The notes under the pieces: generated by a model | What the model was told of the DNA's origin: nothing | What the model saw: the letters and a program-made list of their open reading frames with translations, nothing else | The model's database searches: none | Assembly (NCBI RefSeq): GCF_005281615.1 | Contig: NZ_SZZM01000002.1 | Coordinates: forward strand, 372,001-436,000 | Origin: Rhodoligotrophos defluvii | GTDB lineage: Bacteria; Pseudomonadota; Alphaproteobacteria; Rhizobiales; Im1 | Length of the DNA: 64,000 bases | Direction of reading: 5' to 3' | Program-made: the position numbers and the translations under genes | Shown: one piece after another, positions 34,047 through 42,896 of the stretch | Position numbering within the stretch: position 1 is the stretch's first letter | Layout: each line of letters starts with the position of its first letter

Positions 34047-35189
34047 ATGAGGAAATTACTATGGGCCACTACCGTCGCACTCGTCTTTGGCGCTACCGCC
34101 GGAACCTCGATCGCAAAGGACCTTGTCCTTTCGCACGGATATCCGACCACCCACCCTCTCTCGGTGACCTATGAGCGGTTCGCCGATTACATCGCCAAGA
34201 ATAGCGACATAAAGCTCACCATCCATCCAGGCGGCGCATTGACGAGCCTCACCGAAACGTCACCGGCAATCCGGGACGGCGTTGTCGACATGGGAACCGT
34301 GAACCCGCCCTATTACCTGGCCGAGTTCCCGAACTCTAATCTCGTCGCCAATCTTTCCATGCTGGCGACCGCCGGTGAGGCGGTAAAGGCGCCCGGCCCG
34401 GTGATGGTCGGAGCGACCATGGAATATATCTTCTTCAACTGCGAGGACTGTCAGCGGGATTACGAGCAACAGGGACAGGTCTATCTCGGCTCTCTGTCGA
34501 CGTCCACATTCGACCTTCTATGCTCGAAGCCCATCCGGTCGGTTGCGGATGTACGCGGCAAACGGTTGCGGTCGGGCGCCGCGAATTTCGGCCGCTGGGC
34601 CGAACATTTTGGCGGCGTACAGGTCCAGCTTCCCGGAGGCGAGATCTACGAATCGCTTTCACAGGGCGTCGTGGATTGCACCATGCAGTCGGTCTCCGAC
34701 ATGACGGGCTACCAGTTGAAGGAAGTGGCCAAGTTCGCGACGCTCGGCTTCCTCGGCGGGGTCTTCTCCGGTATCGACCCGCATAACATCAACATCAACA
34801 CCTGGCGCAGCCTCACCGATGAGCAGCGGCGCGTTCTCCTCGACGCGTCCGCCCGCGGCGTGGCAGCAGCGACCCAGAACTTCTACAAAGTTGCGAAGGA
34901 CAATGTCGACAACGCCTCGGAGCTGAAGATCGAAATTATTCCGGCGACCGATGAGATGGTTGCCGCGAACCAGAAGTTCGTCGAAGAGGACATGAAGGTG
35001 ATCGAACGCCAGTTCTCGGAGGAATACGGCGTCAAGGATACGAAGGCGAAGATCGAAAAGATCAGGGCTCTGATCAACCGGTGGAAAGGTCTTCTGGCTA
35101 ACTGGGACGGCAAGGAAGAGTCACTGGCCAAGTTGTTCTCGGACGAGATCTTCTCGAAGATCGATGAATCCACGTATGGCATGAACTAA
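34047..35189 (+). CDS. dctP: TRAP solute-binding protein, tandem copy 2
   Basis: A 380-residue paralogue of the preceding protein: LSHGYPTTHPLSVTYERFADY, MGTVNPPYYLAEFPNSNL, KRLRSGAANFGRWAEHFGG and EQQGQVYLGSLSTSTFDLLC. Cys132, Cys135 and Cys159 are kept at the same positions. The signal peptide is LLWATTVALVFGATAGTSIA, with cleavage before KDLV. It lies 108 bp after copy 1, and the DctQ gene follows after a strong hairpin. Sequence differences are clustered in the mature N-lobe and C-terminal helices, which may change ligand preference. Confidence 0.95.
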   Translation: MRKLLWATTVALVFGATAGTSIAKDLVLSHGYPTTHPLSVTYERFADYIAKNSDIKLTIHPGGALTSLTETSPAIRDGVVDMGTVNPPYYLAEFPNSNLVANLSMLATAGEAVKAPGPVMVGATMEYIFFNCEDCQRDYEQQGQVYLGSLSTSTFDLLCSKPIRSVADVRGKRLRSGAANFGRWAEHFGGVQVQLPGGEIYESLSQGVVDCTMQSVSDMTGYQLKEVAKFATLGFLGGVFSGIDPHNININTWRSLTDEQRRVLLDASARGVAAATQNFYKVAKDNVDNASELKIEIIPATDEMVAANQKFVEEDMKVIERQFSEEYGVKDTKAKIEKIRALINRWKGLLANWDGKEESLAKLFSDEIFSKIDESTYGMN

Positions 35190-35208
35190 CGTGGCGAAAC
35201 GAGCCCCC

Positions 35209-35228
35209 GGGGCGGCACGCGCCGCCCC
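35209..35228 (+). terminator. GC-rich hairpin between dctP and dctQ
   Basis: GGGGCGGC at 35209-35216 pairs perfectly with GCCGCCCC at 35221-35228 across the loop ACGC, 20 nt after the dctP stop. No T-run follows. It could be a partial terminator or a 3' stabiliser that keeps the binding protein more abundant than the permease. Confidence 0.55.
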
Positions 35229-35258
35229 TATCTGCCATTGGCATTCGAGATCGTCAAA

Positions 35259-35819
35259 ATGTTTCAACTCGGCCGTCTCCTCGGGCGCACCATCGATGTC
35301 ACGAGCTTCCTCGCTGGCCTCGCCGTGCTCCTGATGATGTCCCAGATCACCATTGACGTTGCCGGCAAGTACCTCCTCGACATACCTGTTCCCGCAACGA
35401 TCGCCATGGTGTCCAACTACTACATGGTAGTGGTGGCGTTCCTGCCGTTGGCGCTGGCAGAGCGGCGGAACGATCACATCTCCGTCGAGCTCTTCACCGA
35501 AGGCTTGCCACGCCCGGCGCAGCGCCACCTCCATGCCTGGACGTGCCTCTTCTCCGCGATCGTCTTTGGCTTTCTCGCCTTTGCGGGTTGGGAAGAGGCG
35601 AGCACGAAACATGCAATCGGGGCGTTCATCATCGAACGGGCCCAGCGCATTCCCGTGTGGCCGTCCTACTACCTGCTGCCGATAGGAAGCGCCTTGATGG
35701 CGCTCACTCTCCTGTATCGGTTCCTGATCTATCTGTTCGGGGCAAAGAGCGGTCTCGGGCAAGCAGAGATCAACACCAGCGCCGATACCAGGGACGAAGA
35801 TACAAAGATTCGCCCATGA
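35259..35819 (+). CDS. dctQ: TRAP transporter small permease subunit
   Basis: A 186-residue four-helix DctQ protein: VTSFLAGLAVLLMMSQITIDV, IAMVSNYYMVVVAFLPLALAERRNDHISVELF, HLHAWTCLFSAIVFGFLAFAGWEE and YYLLPIGSALMALTLLYRF. The ATG at 35259 is preferred to the TTG at 35238, though neither has a strong ribosome site. Its stop overlaps the DctM start. The protein is closely similar to the DctQ at 55095. Confidence 0.92.
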   Translation: MFQLGRLLGRTIDVTSFLAGLAVLLMMSQITIDVAGKYLLDIPVPATIAMVSNYYMVVVAFLPLALAERRNDHISVELFTEGLPRPAQRHLHAWTCLFSAIVFGFLAFAGWEEASTKHAIGAFIIERAQRIPVWPSYYLLPIGSALMALTLLYRFLIYLFGAKSGLGQAEINTSADTRDEDTKIRP

Positions 35820-37126
35820 CGAACCTGGACATCGGCCTTTCCGGCCTGGGCGTACTCGTCGCCATGATTGCGCTGCGGGTGCCGATCGGCGTGGCGCTCC
35901 TTAGCGTGTCCTTCGTTGGAATTTGGCTTGTGGCAGGAGACCGGGCGGCGTGGGGGCTGCTGCGCGGCATTCCCTACAGCTTCGCGGCGAACTGGACTCT
36001 CAGTTCGGTGCCGATGTTCCTGCTCATGGGGTTCATCTGCTACCACGCAGGGATCACGAAGGGTCTTTTCAACGCAGCCCGCCTGTGGCTGTCGCGACTG
36101 CCCGGAGGGTTGGCCGTCTCCGCCGTTTTCGGCGCGGCGGGATTTGCCGCTGTGACCGGATCGTCGGTTGCGTGTGCGGCCGCGATGGGCCGCATCGCGG
36201 TGCCCGAGATGATACGCTATCGCTACGACCCGGCTCTGGCGACGGGAACGGTCGCCGCCGCCGGCACCATCGGCGCTCTGATCCCGCCAAGCATCCTGCT
36301 CATCATTTACGGGCTCTTTGCACAGACGCCGATCAGCCATCTTTTTGTCGGCGGGTTCAGCGCCGGCATTTTGACCCTCCTTGGCTATGTCCTGGTTATC
36401 ATGGTTCGCGCCAAGCTCAATCCCGCGCTCGCCCCGCCTCTCGAGGAGAGGCCGTCCTTTCGTGAGAAGGTCTACGTCCTGCGCGACGTCTGGCCGGTTG
36501 CCCTCTTGATCATCGGCGTCTTTGGAGGATTGCTCAGCGGCCTCTTCACCGCAACGGAAGCCGGCGGAGTGGGTGCCGCACTGGCGATTATTATCGGTCT
36601 GGCAAGGCGCTCGCTCTCCTACGCTGGGATCAAGAACTCCGTGGTCGAGACGATCGTGACCTCCGCTGCTATTTTCTTCATCTCCATCGGGGCCAGCATG
36701 TTGACCCGTTTCCTAGCCTTCAGCGGAGTGGGCGCCTTCCTCACCGATCTCATCGTTGGCCTGGGCCTGGACCATTTCCTGCTGATGCTGGGGATCTCGA
36801 TCCTCTATCTGTTGCTCGGAATGTTTCTGGAACCGATCGGCGCGATGCTGCTCACATTGCCGGTCGTGCTGCCGATCATCCAGGCTGCCGATCTCAATCT
36901 CATCTGGTTTGGCGTGGTGCTGGTGAAGTTTCTGGAGATCGGGATGATCACGCCACCCATTGGACTGAACGTCTTCGTCATCAAGGGGGTCGTCGGAAAC
37001 CTCGCTTCCACCACGAATATCTTCCGGGGAATCATGTGGTTTCTCTGTGCCGATCTTGTCATCATTGTCATCCTGATGGTGTTTCCAGACATCATCCTGT
37101 TCCTGCCTAGCCTGCTGAACCGCTAA
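35816..37126 (+). CDS. dctM: TRAP transporter large permease subunit
   Basis: A 436-residue DctM of normal length. It shows ALRVPIGVALLSVSFVGIWL, SVPMFLLMGFICYHAGITKGLF, GSSVACAAAMGRIAVPEM, AAAGTIGALIPPSILLI, FTATEAGGVGAALAI and ITPPIGLNVFVIKGV. It is nearly superimposable on the DctM at 55641, for example in the WTLSSVPMFLLMG and ACAAAMGRIA stretches. The two transporters are therefore recent paralogues or share an origin. Confidence 0.95.
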   Translation: MTNLDIGLSGLGVLVAMIALRVPIGVALLSVSFVGIWLVAGDRAAWGLLRGIPYSFAANWTLSSVPMFLLMGFICYHAGITKGLFNAARLWLSRLPGGLAVSAVFGAAGFAAVTGSSVACAAAMGRIAVPEMIRYRYDPALATGTVAAAGTIGALIPPSILLIIYGLFAQTPISHLFVGGFSAGILTLLGYVLVIMVRAKLNPALAPPLEERPSFREKVYVLRDVWPVALLIIGVFGGLLSGLFTATEAGGVGAALAIIIGLARRSLSYAGIKNSVVETIVTSAAIFFISIGASMLTRFLAFSGVGAFLTDLIVGLGLDHFLLMLGISILYLLLGMFLEPIGAMLLTLPVVLPIIQAADLNLIWFGVVLVKFLEIGMITPPIGLNVFVIKGVVGNLASTTNIFRGIMWFLCADLVIIVILMVFPDIILFLPSLLNR

Positions 37127-37448
37127 GTCACGCAATCGACGAGCCAGCGACGGCGTCCGGCCACAGACGGTATCGGCGCGTGTCGATCTCCCGCCTGAGA
37201 CGCCGGAGCCAAAGACCAGACCTGAGGGGACAAACGCCCATCTTCGCGCAACGGGTGATCATGCCTTCCTGTTGCAGGTGATCTTGGTGCGAGTGTCAAT
37301 TGAGGAACGAAATGATCGGACTTCCGGGCTGACTGCAAGCCGTGCTGCTCATGTCACGCGAACCAAATCAAGCAGTCGGCATTACGCCGCGCCAATCTGA
37401 CGAGTACTGCGGGCCGGCAAAGGGAAGTAGCAAGGGAGACGCACTGTC
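37127..37448. other. Intergenic region after dctM, no gene seen
   Basis: About 320 bp separate the TRAP genes from the luciferase-like oxidoreductase. Short open frames exist on both strands, but none has a conserved pattern or good start. An AAGGGAG ribosome site precedes the next gene. The region probably contains a promoter for the oxidoreductase series, which would then be separate from the transporter unit. Confidence 0.45.
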
Positions 37449-38561
37449 ATGGAGTTCGGCATTTTCAATTTGATGGGCTATCGCACAGGCGGCGCCTCAA
37501 CCCACCAGATTCTCCATGAGGCCGTCGAGATGACGAAACTCGCGGACCAGGGCGGCATCGGGATGGCGTGGTTTGCCGAACACCATTTCTCCAATTACGG
37601 CATCTGCGCATCGCCGCTCATCATGGCCGCCCATTGCGCGCCACAGACCAAGAACATTAAGCTCGCGACCGGGATTCTGGTCTTGCCTCTCTATTCGCCA
37701 GCGAGGCTGGTATCTGAAATCGCCATGGTCGACTCGCTGTCGGAGGGCCGCCTGGTCCTGGGTATCGGCACCGGCTATCAGCCTTTCGAGTTCGAGCGCT
37801 TCGGAGCTGACCTCTCCCAGTCGAAGGAGCTGTTCACCGAGTTCGTCGAGATCATCGAGCAGGGGCTGACCCAGGAGTTCGTCGAATTCAGAGGCAAGCA
37901 TCTGTGGCTGCCCAAGACGCATATCTCGGCGCGGCCATATGGTTCGAAGCCGGAAATCTGGGTTGCAGGCCATGCGCCGCAGATCCATCAGGAGGCCGCA
38001 CGCCGGGGCTATCCGATGATCGTCAATGGGCGCTTCCAAACAATCGACGAGGTGGCGCGCAACAGGCCGTTGCTTCGGGACGTGCTGGCGGGGCAAGGCG
38101 TCGATCCGGACACGCTCCATTGGGGCCTCCTCCGCTATTGCTGTGTCGCTGACAGCCGCGAAGATGCTCTCGACTTCGCCGAGAACGCGCGCTGGCAGTT
38201 ACGCGTCGCTGGGGCCCTGCGCCGCAGGGAAGAAGTCCAGAAGGGCCATATGATCATGGGAGATACCCCGTTTCCGAACGAGCAGACGCTGGAACAGATC
38301 CTCGACAGCCAGATGATCGGCGATGTCGAGACCTGCATCCAGCGAGGGGTCGAAGAGATACGCAAGACCGGCGTCAACCACATCTCGCTTTACTTTCAGC
38401 TTGGCGATTACGGCCACGACCGCGCCATGCGCTCGCTCGAGCGGTTCATCACCGAGGTGATTCCGGGCATCGAGAAGGAGCTGGGACCGCTGTCTCAGGT
38501 ACCCTCCGCGCCACAGCCTGCAACCGGATCAGGTAGCACATTCAACCGAGCGACCGCCTGA
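37449..38561 (+). CDS. LLM-class (luciferase-like) flavin-dependent oxidoreductase
   Basis: A 370-residue TIM-barrel monooxygenase-type protein. It has MEFGIFNLMGYRTGG, GMAWFAEHHFSNYGICASPL (flavin site), LATGILVLPLYSPARLVSEIAMVD, GRLVLGIGTGYQPFEFERFG and PEIWVAGHAP. Family members use FMN or F420. A reduced-flavin monooxygenase acting with a separate reductase is most likely, but no flavin reductase gene is adjacent. It starts a series of six oxidoreductase genes on this strand. Confidence 0.92.
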   Translation: MEFGIFNLMGYRTGGASTHQILHEAVEMTKLADQGGIGMAWFAEHHFSNYGICASPLIMAAHCAPQTKNIKLATGILVLPLYSPARLVSEIAMVDSLSEGRLVLGIGTGYQPFEFERFGADLSQSKELFTEFVEIIEQGLTQEFVEFRGKHLWLPKTHISARPYGSKPEIWVAGHAPQIHQEAARRGYPMIVNGRFQTIDEVARNRPLLRDVLAGQGVDPDTLHWGLLRYCCVADSREDALDFAENARWQLRVAGALRRREEVQKGHMIMGDTPFPNEQTLEQILDSQMIGDVETCIQRGVEEIRKTGVNHISLYFQLGDYGHDRAMRSLERFITEVIPGIEKELGPLSQVPSAPQPATGSGSTFNRATA

Positions 38562-38598
38562 ACCAACGAGAGATCCTGGGAATATGAGGGACAGTGTC

Positions 38599-39342
38599 AT
38601 GGCTAACGCCGACGAATTGCCGTTCAGCCTTGCCGGGATGCGCGTGCTCATCACCGGCGCGGACGGAGGAATGGGTGTCGCCACAAGCAAGCTCTGCGCG
38701 CGCTTGGGAGCGGATCTCATCCTGGTGGATCGGCAGAAGCCCACCGGACTGGCAGAGGCCCTGCCGCTGGCCTCCTCGCAAACGGTATCCGCCGTTTCCT
38801 GCGATCTGTCCGATCGCGCACAGGTCGATGCGATGGCGAAGGCGACGGGGCCGGTGGATGGCATCGTCGACCTCGCAGCGGTCTGTCCCTATAACGATTG
38901 GCATGAGGCGGACTGGAACGACACCCTGCTGGAGGTGATGGCGATCAATGTCGGGGGCCCCATAAACCTGCTGCGGGCCTATTTCCCCGCGATGGTCGAG
39001 AACCGCTTCGGCCGTGTCGTGCTAACGGGATCCCTCGCCGGGCGGACAGGCGGGCTGCGGGCGGCGCCCCATTATTCGGCATCCAAAGGCAGCGTTCACA
39101 CTCTCGTTCGGTGGTTCGCGCAGCGCGGCTCTTCGCACAACGTTCTAGTCAACGGAATTTCGCCCGGAACGACCGACACACCGATGATGCGCGGTCAAGG
39201 CTACGATCCATCGGCCTTCCCGCTAGGCCGCTTCGCCACGCCCGAAGAAATGGCGGGACCAATCGCATTCCTCTTGTCTCCCGCAGCAAGCTTCGTCGCC
39301 GGGGTGATTCTCGACGTGAATGGCGGCATCCACTACTCCTAG
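38599..39342 (+). CDS. SDR-family oxidoreductase
   Basis: A 247-residue SDR with a somewhat unusual cofactor motif TGADGGMG. It also has VDLAAV in place of the usual NNAG, TGSLAGRTGG at the catalytic Ser and YSASK at the catalytic Tyr/Lys. The C-terminal FVAGVILDVNGGI is standard. GAGGGA sits 7 nt before the ATG at 38599, which is preferred over the ATG at 38584. It lies 37 bp after the flavin oxidoreductase. Confidence 0.88.
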   Translation: MANADELPFSLAGMRVLITGADGGMGVATSKLCARLGADLILVDRQKPTGLAEALPLASSQTVSAVSCDLSDRAQVDAMAKATGPVDGIVDLAAVCPYNDWHEADWNDTLLEVMAINVGGPINLLRAYFPAMVENRFGRVVLTGSLAGRTGGLRAAPHYSASKGSVHTLVRWFAQRGSSHNVLVNGISPGTTDTPMMRGQGYDPSAFPLGRFATPEEMAGPIAFLLSPAASFVAGVILDVNGGIHYS

Positions 39343-39367
39343 AATGCCATTCGCCAAGGGGCGGATC

Positions 39368-40192
39368 ATGATCTACAGGACGATCAAGAACACCCGCATC
39401 CCGGCGCTCGGCTTCGGAACATTCGGCCTGAACGGCGCCGAGGGTCTGGCGGCCATCGAATGCGCTCTGGAGACGGGATATCGGCACATCGACGCGGCGA
39501 TCCGCTATGGCAACGAGGCTGAAGTTGGACAGGCAATCGCCTCGTCGCGCGTGCCGCGCGAGGAGATCTTCCTGACAACCAAGATCTGGTATGGCGATCT
39601 CACCCCCCAGGTTATTTTCGATTCCACGCGAGAAAGCCTCGATCGCCTCAAGACGGATTTCGTGGACTTGCTTCTGATTCACTGGCCAAGCCCGGACATG
39701 GACCTTGGGCGGGTTCTGGACGCACTGGCAGAGCTCCAATCAGAAGGGCTGGCACGCAACATCGGCGTGGCGAATTTCCCGACGGCACTGATGCGTGCTT
39801 GCGTCGAAGATCACGGCGCTGACCTCCTCACCAACCAAGTCGAGTACCACCCTTTCCTAAACCAGAGCGCCGTGTATGACCTGTGCCGGCGCTACGGAAT
39901 GCTGCTGACCGCCTATCTGCCGCTTGCTCGGGGAGCGGTCATGGACGACCCCGTGCTGCAGGAGATCGCCGAAAGCCACGGCAAATCCGCCGCCCAGGTC
40001 ACGCTGCGCTGGTTGCTGCAGCAAGCGGATGTCGCCGCCATCCCCCGCTCGTCGAAGCCGGAGCACATCCGATCCAATTTCGACGTGTTCGATTTTGCTC
40101 TGAGCGAGGAAGAGATGGCCCGTATCGGCGCGCTGCGTGGTGGCGGCCGCATCGTGAATGTGGAATGGGCGCCCGAATGGGACCCGGCGTGA
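39368..40192 (+). CDS. Aldo/keto reductase (AKR5-like)
   Basis: A 274-residue NADPH-dependent reductase: RIPALGFGTFGLNG, HIDAAIRYGNEAEVG with the catalytic Tyr, FLTTKIWYGDL, DLLLIHWPSPD with the catalytic His and NQVEYHPFLNQSAV, then IPRSSKPEHIRSN for cofactor binding. This pattern is that of the 2,5-diketo-D-gluconate reductase group, which is broad in substrate. Its ATG at 39368 follows AAGGGGCGG and is 25 bp past the SDR stop. Confidence 0.93.
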   Translation: MIYRTIKNTRIPALGFGTFGLNGAEGLAAIECALETGYRHIDAAIRYGNEAEVGQAIASSRVPREEIFLTTKIWYGDLTPQVIFDSTRESLDRLKTDFVDLLLIHWPSPDMDLGRVLDALAELQSEGLARNIGVANFPTALMRACVEDHGADLLTNQVEYHPFLNQSAVYDLCRRYGMLLTAYLPLARGAVMDDPVLQEIAESHGKSAAQVTLRWLLQQADVAAIPRSSKPEHIRSNFDVFDFALSEEEMARIGALRGGGRIVNVEWAPEWDPA

Positions 40193-40241
40193 GCGCAAGC
40201 GTCGCGAGCCTCATCACAAGACAGCAGGGGGAGTGCTTTTA

Positions 40242-41012
40242 ATGTATGAGATCTCCGGACGCTCCGCACTCATTACCGGTGCGGGATTGGGCATTGGCCG
40301 TTCGATCGCTCTGCGCTTGGCCGCGGAAGGCGTCAATCTGGCCTTGTTCGACCTGCACGAAAGCGCACTCGGTGAAACCGCCGGTCTGGCGCGCTCCGCC
40401 GGCGTCAAGGTCGCTGCTCACGTGGTCGACGTGTCGGACGCGGCTGCCGTCGACACCGCGACGGCAGACGCGGGCACGACGCTCGGCGGCTTCGATTATC
40501 TGGTCAACAATGCCGCCATCTCGCACCGCAATTCCATCATAGAGGCCGACGCGGAGCATTTCGGCAAGGTGATGAGCGTCAATGTCTGGGGTGTGTTCAA
40601 TTGCTCCAAGGCGGTCCTGCCCGGCATGCTGAAAGCGGGTCGGGGCAGCATCGTCAACATCTCGTCCTGGGCGGGAAAGACGGCGCTGCCGCAGTACTTT
40701 GCCTATTGCACGTCGAAATTCGCCGTCATCGGCATGACCCAGGCCATGGCTGTGGACCTCGGCCAGCACGGCATCAGGGTCAATGCCGTGTGCCCGGGCA
40801 TCATCATGAACACGCCGACGCGCGACATGGCGGAGGCCGAAGCGAGAGCGCGCGGGTTGCCGCCGGCAAGCGAACGGGCGAAAACCGTACCGATGCGGCG
40901 GCTTGGCGAACCGGAAGACGTGGCCAATTGCGTTGCTTTCCTGCTCTCGGACCAGGCCGATTACCTCACAGGGCAATCGATCAATGCCACCGGCGGCCTT
41001 TGGACAAATTAG
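40242..41012 (+). CDS. SDR-family oxidoreductase
   Basis: A 256-residue classical SDR. It has TGAGLGIG, FDLHE after the second strand (NAD-type acid), NNAAISHRNSI, NISSWAGKTALPQYFAYCTSK with catalytic Ser, Tyr and Lys, and the C-terminal LTGQSINATGG. CAGGGGGAG precedes the ATG. It lies 49 bp after the aldo/keto reductase in the same presumed operon. The substrate is likely an alcohol or ketone of the pathway served by the TRAP transporter. Confidence 0.92.
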   Translation: MYEISGRSALITGAGLGIGRSIALRLAAEGVNLALFDLHESALGETAGLARSAGVKVAAHVVDVSDAAAVDTATADAGTTLGGFDYLVNNAAISHRNSIIEADAEHFGKVMSVNVWGVFNCSKAVLPGMLKAGRGSIVNISSWAGKTALPQYFAYCTSKFAVIGMTQAMAVDLGQHGIRVNAVCPGIIMNTPTRDMAEAEARARGLPPASERAKTVPMRRLGEPEDVANCVAFLLSDQADYLTGQSINATGGLWTN

Positions 41013-41064
41013 GATGGAAGGAGCAGCTGCGAACCCACATCTGTGCGCAATCGTTGTGCTAAAA

Positions 41065-41115
41065 TCAACGTTGACCGCCGCCTAGCTGCCCGGGAAACAT
41101 TTCGTTTCAAAATGT
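41065..41115. promoter_or_regulatory. Palindromes ahead of the SDR pair
   Basis: In the 153-bp gap before the gene at 41166, TCAACGTTGA (41065-41074) is a perfect 10-bp palindrome. ACATTT (41097-41102) also pairs with AAATGT (41110-41115). These are candidate operator sites for a second promoter in the oxidoreductase series; no regulator is assigned. Confidence 0.35.
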
Positions 41116-41165
41116 GTCGGTTCCGCCCTGCTCCCGATTTCGGGGAGGAACAGGAAGAGGCATGA

Positions 41166-41969
41166 ATGAAGCGGCTGGCTGGGAAGGCGTTCGTCATAAC
41201 AGGCGCGGGGTCGGGCATTGGTCAGAGCAGTGCCCTTCGCCTCGCTGAAGAAGGCGCAGGGGTTCTTGCGGTCGACCAGTCGATCGAATCGGTGAACGCG
41301 ACGGCCGCGATGGCGCGTGAAGGAAGCGGCCGCATCATTGCATTCCAGCAGGACATCACGGCGGCCGACGGCCCAAAAAGGATGCTCGGTGCGGCAATCC
41401 AAGCATTCGGGGATGTGGACGGCATCGTGAACAATGCCGGCATCGGGGCGGCCAAGTCCGCTCATCTGACCACGGATGAAGAGTTCGACCGCTTTATGGA
41501 TGTCAATCTGCGGGCGCTGTTTCGTCTGTCACGAGACTTCATCCTGGAGCGACGCCGTAAGGGTGGCATCATCGTCAATCTGGCATCGGTCTTCGGTTTG
41601 ACGGGATATCCCGGCAGCGCGCCCTATTCCGCGACCAAGGCCGCCGTAATCGGTCTGACGCGCCAGATGGCGGCAGATTACGGGCGGGACGGCTTCAGGG
41701 TCAATGCGGTGGCGCCGGGGATGATCATGACGCCGATCCATAGTGAGGAACGCCAGAAATCGAATCCGGAATATTATAGATCCTTCGTCAATGGCACGCC
41801 GATGGGTGTGACGGCGGACGCATCGGTCATTGCATCCGCCATCGCATATCTCTGCTCGGATGACGCCAAATTCGTCTCTGGGCATGTTCTGGTGGTCGAC
41901 GGCGGCTGGCTCTCCACCAAGCGCGACCTGCCTGTGGAAGAAACGCCCGCGGGCTATCACTTCGCATAG
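41166..41969 (+). CDS. SDR-family oxidoreductase, tandem copy 1
   Basis: A 267-residue SDR with TGAGSGIGQSSALRLAEEGA, VDQSIE, NNAGIGAAKSA, LASVFGLTGYPGSAPYSATK and a C-terminal HVLVVDGGWLS. The same layout recurs in the next gene (SGIGRASALRLAEEGA, LVGFPGAATYSAAK, NGTPL), so the pair arose by duplication. It starts at the second of two close ATGs (41162 is out of frame). GGAACAGGAAGAGG lies upstream. Confidence 0.92.
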   Translation: MKRLAGKAFVITGAGSGIGQSSALRLAEEGAGVLAVDQSIESVNATAAMAREGSGRIIAFQQDITAADGPKRMLGAAIQAFGDVDGIVNNAGIGAAKSAHLTTDEEFDRFMDVNLRALFRLSRDFILERRRKGGIIVNLASVFGLTGYPGSAPYSATKAAVIGLTRQMAADYGRDGFRVNAVAPGMIMTPIHSEERQKSNPEYYRSFVNGTPMGVTADASVIASAIAYLCSDDAKFVSGHVLVVDGGWLSTKRDLPVEETPAGYHFA

Positions 41970-42047
41970 CCGGCGGAACTTCCCGAATGCTGCGGCTCTG
42001 GTCGGGCCGCGGGCAAGGACCCGAATCTGAAGCTGAGAGGGCTGCTT

Positions 42048-42842
42048 ATGCGCGGACTGCACGAAAAGGTCTTTATCGTCACGGGCGCAGGGTCGGGCAT
42101 CGGGCGCGCAAGCGCCCTCCGTCTTGCCGAGGAGGGCGCCTTTGTGCTGGCGGTCGACAGGGATATCGACAAGGCGACCGAAACCGTCGGCCTCAGCCAG
42201 GGCGCGACGGGAAAGGTCCAAGCCTTCGCGCAGGACCTCACGGAGAATCAGGCTCCGCAGGCCATCCTGCAAGCGGCGCGGGACGCTTTTGGAGAGCTCG
42301 ACGGCCTGGTCAACAATGTCGGGCTCGGCAGTCCGAAATCAGCTCTCGACGAACCAGACGAAGAACACGACAAGTACATGAACATCAATTTCCGGACGGT
42401 CTTCCGGATGTCGCGCGACTTCATCGGCTTCAATATGCACCGGGGGGGCTCGATCGTCAGCATCGCTTCCACCTTCGGCCTCGTCGGTTTTCCCGGCGCC
42501 GCCACCTATTCGGCCGCAAAGGCTGCGATCGTTGGCCTAACGCGCCAACTGGCCGCCGAATACGGCGAGCACGGCTTTCGCGTGAATGCGGTTGCACCTG
42601 GCCTCATCATGACGCCGGCCCATACGCTGGAGCGCCAGACCAAGAACAAATGGTTTTATGACTCCTACCTCAACGGCACCCCGCTCAAGGTCGCGGGCGA
42701 TGCGGATGCGATCGGCGCGGCCGTCACGTTCCTGTCATCCGCCGACGCCGGCTTCATCACCGGACAAGTGCTTCCCGTCGATGGTGGCTGGACCATCACG
42801 AAATATGCATTTGCGGATGATGGACGCGTGCGAGCGAGATAA
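42048..42842 (+). CDS. SDR-family oxidoreductase, tandem copy 2
   Basis: A 264-residue paralogue of the previous SDR, with TGAGSGIGRASALRLAEEGA, VDRDID, NNVGLGSPKSA (Val replacing the usual Ala of NNAG), IASTFGLVGFPGAATYSAAK and GQVLPVDGGW. The insert near KNKWFYDSYLNGTPL before the C-terminal strand is shared with copy 1 (NPEYYRSFVNGTPM). GAGAGGG lies upstream. It is the last gene before the remnant region at the tRNA. Confidence 0.92.
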   Translation: MRGLHEKVFIVTGAGSGIGRASALRLAEEGAFVLAVDRDIDKATETVGLSQGATGKVQAFAQDLTENQAPQAILQAARDAFGELDGLVNNVGLGSPKSALDEPDEEHDKYMNINFRTVFRMSRDFIGFNMHRGGSIVSIASTFGLVGFPGAATYSAAKAAIVGLTRQLAAEYGEHGFRVNAVAPGLIMTPAHTLERQTKNKWFYDSYLNGTPLKVAGDADAIGAAVTFLSSADAGFITGQVLPVDGGWTITKYAFADDGRVRAR

Positions 42843-42896
42843 GCACCGGCGGGCTCTTATGCATCGAGCGGGCTGGGCGCCGCCTCCGTGTCATCA

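Noticed and set aside
37123-37338. Minus-strand 71-codon frame with a GRRRW motif near its end
   Set aside because: It recalls the start of some IS-element proteins, but no other transposase part, inverted repeat or target duplication is present.
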